This document shows, piece by piece, positions 62,033-64,000 of a stretch of 64,000 bases of DNA. The notes under the pieces are model-generated. The model saw only the letters and a program-made list of their open reading frames with translations. It made no database searches and was not told where the DNA came from. Made by a program: the position numbers and the translations under genes. The stretch is taken from the NCBI GenBank assembly GCA_039519185.1, contig CM076851.1:99507531-99571530 (forward strand), given 5' to 3'. The DNA is from Astragalus membranaceus (Eukaryota > Streptophyta > Magnoliopsida > Fabales > Fabaceae). The first letter of the stretch is position 1. Every line of letters starts with the position of its first letter.

Positions 62033-64000
62033 CTAGGCATAATACTTCTTGACCACATCTGAGTTCACTGGATTTGGGATCTCATCTCCGTCCATGTTTG
62101 CCAGAATTAAAGCTCCTCCTGAGAATGCCTTCTTCACCACATAAGGTCCTTCATATTTGGAAGCCCATTTGCCCCTAGAGTCTGTCTGAATCGGCAAGAT
62201 CTGCTTGAGCACAAGATCTCCTTCTTGGAATTCACGAGGACGAACTTTCTTGTCAAAAGCCCTCCTCATCCTCTGTTGGTACAACTGTCCATGACACATT
62301 GCGGCCACCCGTTTTTCATCAATGAGATTCAACTGGTCAAGACGAGACCGAACCCATTCTGCTTCATCAAGTTTTGTCTCCATTAACACCCACAGGGATG
62401 GTATTTCAACCTCAATGGGGGGAACTGCCTCTGACCCATAAACCAGGGAGTAAGGGGTTGCCCCTGTTGAGGTGCGTACTGAGGTTCTGTAACCATGCAG
62501 GGCAAAGGGGAGCATCTCGTGCCAATCATTATAGGTCACGACCATCTTCTGTATTATCCGCTTGATATTCTTGTTAGCTGCCTCAACTGCCCCATTCATC
62601 TTTGGGCGGTAGGGAGAAGAGTTGTGATGTTGTATTTTGAAGTCTTTACACAAATCCTTCATCACTCTGCTGTTCAAATTACTACTGTTGTCTGTGATAA
62701 TCTTGTTTGGAAGGCCGTAGCGGCAAATCAAGTCTTTCTTGATGAACTTAGCGATCACTGAGCTCGCTACATTGGGATAAGAAGCAGCCTCCACCCACTT
62801 AGTGAAGTAGTCAATAGCAACCAGAATGAAACGGTGACCATTGGAAGCTTTGGGTTCAATGGGACCAATGATGTCCATGCCCCACATTGAGAATGGCCAT
62901 GGTGCGCTCAAAACATTCAGAGACGTTGGAGGTACATGGGTGTGATCTGCATAGATTTGGCATTTATGGCATCTTCTCACAAAACTGTAACAGTCTGATT
63001 CCATCTGCAACCAGTAGTATCCAGCTCTCAGGATTTTTCTAGCCATTGCGTGCCCGTTGCAATGAACCCCAAATGAGCCTTCATGAACATCTCGCATAAT
63101 CTTTACTGATTCTTCTCCTGTTACACACCTGAGGAGTACCAAGTCATGGTTTTTCTTGTAAAGGACGTCTCCACTCAAGAAGAAACCTGTTGACAGCCTC
63201 CTGAGGGTTCTCTTGTCATTCTCTGTAGCTCCGGGAGGATACTCTCTGTTTGTGATATACTGCTTGATGTCATGGTACCAAGGCTTACTGTCTGATCCCT
63301 CTTCGACTGTCATACAGTAGTGATAAGCAGGCTGTCCTCTGTGCTGGATTCTGACAGTCGTCAGACTTTTGTCACAGCTGACGTTGAACATAGAAGACAA
63401 AGTTGCCAAGGCATCTGCCAACTGATTCTCGCTGCGGGGTATGTGCTGGAAAGTGATTTCCTCAAAGGGCTTGATTAATTCTTGAATGTAGTCACGGTAA
63501 GGAATCAAATCAGAATTTCTTGTTTCCCAGTCTCCTTTTACTTGATGGACAACTAGAGCTGAATCTCCGTACACGTCGAGCCTCTTGACTTTCCGATCGA
63601 GAGCTGCCCGGATACCCAAGATACACGCTTCATACTCTGCAATATTGTTTGTGACATAGAAGCTTAGTCTGGCGGTGACTGGTATAAAGCGGTTGTCTGG
63701 GGAGATCAGCACTGCTCCGATCCCGTGCCCCCACATGTTAGAGGCACCGTCAAACAACACTCTCCACCTTTCATCATCTTGAGATTTCCCTGCGTCAAAT
63801 AATGCCATAATGTCCTCATCTGGGAATTCACATTGCATTGATTGGTAATCCTCAACCGGTTGATGTGCCAGGTAGTCTGCCAGTGTGCTACCTTTAATCG
63901 CCTTCTGGGTTACGTACACGAGATCGTATTCTGACAGAAGCATTTGCCAACGAGCAATTCTACCTGTGAGCGCCGGTTTTTCAAATATGTACTTGATTGG
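62033..64000 (-). CDS. Ogre/Tat-type Pol: second RNase H and integrase (partial, runs off the window)
   Basis: An open frame of 655 codons to the window edge. Numbering from the Met codon at 63943, the upstream 19 codons (IFEKPALTGRIARWQ) are the end of the first RNase H region. A second RNase H of the archaeal/plant type follows, with D65 (LFDGASN), E103, D127 (GDSALV) and D177 (ADALA); this duplication is the mark of the Tat/Ogre lineage. Integrase follows with H287, C325 and C328 of the zinc region and the triad D357 (GMDIIGP), D418 (ITDNSSN) and E454 (AVEAANKN), 35 residues between the last two. The C-terminus has EGPYVV and no chromodomain. No stop or frameshift is seen. Gag, protease and reverse transcriptase would lie to the right. 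Confidence 0.92.
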   Translation of the reverse strand, partial: PIKYIFEKPALTGRIARWQMLLSEYDLVYVTQKAIKGSTLADYLAHQPVEDYQSMQCEFPDEDIMALFDAGKSQDDERWRVLFDGASNMWGHGIGAVLISPDNRFIPVTARLSFYVTNNIAEYEACILGIRAALDRKVKRLDVYGDSALVVHQVKGDWETRNSDLIPYRDYIQELIKPFEEITFQHIPRSENQLADALATLSSMFNVSCDKSLTTVRIQHRGQPAYHYCMTVEEGSDSKPWYHDIKQYITNREYPPGATENDKRTLRRLSTGFFLSGDVLYKKNHDLVLLRCVTGEESVKIMRDVHEGSFGVHCNGHAMARKILRAGYYWLQMESDCYSFVRRCHKCQIYADHTHVPPTSLNVLSAPWPFSMWGMDIIGPIEPKASNGHRFILVAIDYFTKWVEAASYPNVASSVIAKFIKKDLICRYGLPNKIITDNSSNLNSRVMKDLCKDFKIQHHNSSPYRPKMNGAVEAANKNIKRIIQKMVVTYNDWHEMLPFALHGYRTSVRTSTGATPYSLVYGSEAVPPIEVEIPSLWVLMETKLDEAEWVRSRLDQLNLIDEKRVAAMCHGQLYQQRMRRAFDKKVRPREFQEGDLVLKQILPIQTDSRGKWASKYEGPYVVKKAFSGGALILANMDGDEIPNPVNSDVVKKYYA

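Overview
The window is plant nuclear DNA made almost entirely of nested transposable elements. I found no intact host gene. The organism is probably a legume. The right edge holds an Ogre/Tat-type Ty3 element with a second RNase H before the integrase, and a MULE-type inverted repeat beginning GGCTTAAATACAG is of a kind common in legume genomes. The genus cannot be fixed from this sequence. Most of the rest is Tekay/Del-type Ty3 chromovirus: LTRs of about 2.2-2.9 kb beginning TGTAACRYCC and ending TGTTACA, a TGGTATCAGAGC primer site, a single gag-pol frame and a C-terminal chromodomain-like tail.

Layout, left part. Bases 1-454 are the end of an Ogre-type LTR inserted into the integrase of chromovirus A, whose 3' end and LTR run to 3857. 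Element A sits in the LTR of an older minus-strand chromovirus F (3858-4997, 13903-14759, pol remnant 14808-16712). The same LTR was hit by element B (4998-13902; target duplication ACATG), which has both LTRs but a deleted gag-protease region and two nonsense codons. Next comes a 92-bp satellite array (17383-20540), split by a CACTA element (17475-18454, AAT) and a copia-like solo LTR (19063-20134, ACCGG).

Layout, centre. From 20541 a degenerate plus-strand chromovirus E begins. It is interrupted by a second CACTA element (21924-23194, TTA). Its 3' LTR starts at 23419 and does not finish until 49661, because three insertions split it: chromovirus C (24644-33702, GGTCG; intact 1455-residue gag-pol and near-identical 2283-bp LTRs), an unclassified 2.9-kb insertion (33725-36623, CACGG; probably a solo LTR), and a 12.1-kb CACTA element (37124-49237, TCA). 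That CACTA element is the most interesting item. Between arrays of its own subterminal repeat it carries same-strand, intron-bounded fragments of at least three unrelated host genes (14-3-3, a DUF863 protein and a CYP704-like P450). It was itself invaded by a decayed but recently inserted chromovirus D (40045-48329).

Layout, right part. Beyond 49661 lie AT-rich DNA, a non-autonomous MULE (50932-54932, 9-bp duplication AAAATATTA) hosting a 2931-bp solo LTR (GGGTT), a promoter-like LTR fragment with a TATA box, a small Stowaway-like MITE, another chromovirus LTR fragment (55872-57494), and the Ogre element on the minus strand (LTR 57495-60417; aspartic-type RNase H and integrase 62033-64000).

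The working genes visible are retroelement proteins. Element C could in principle supply Gag, reverse transcriptase and integrase in trans to related defective copies such as B and D. All coordinates and target-site duplications were read by eye; family names rest on recalled motifs, not on searches.
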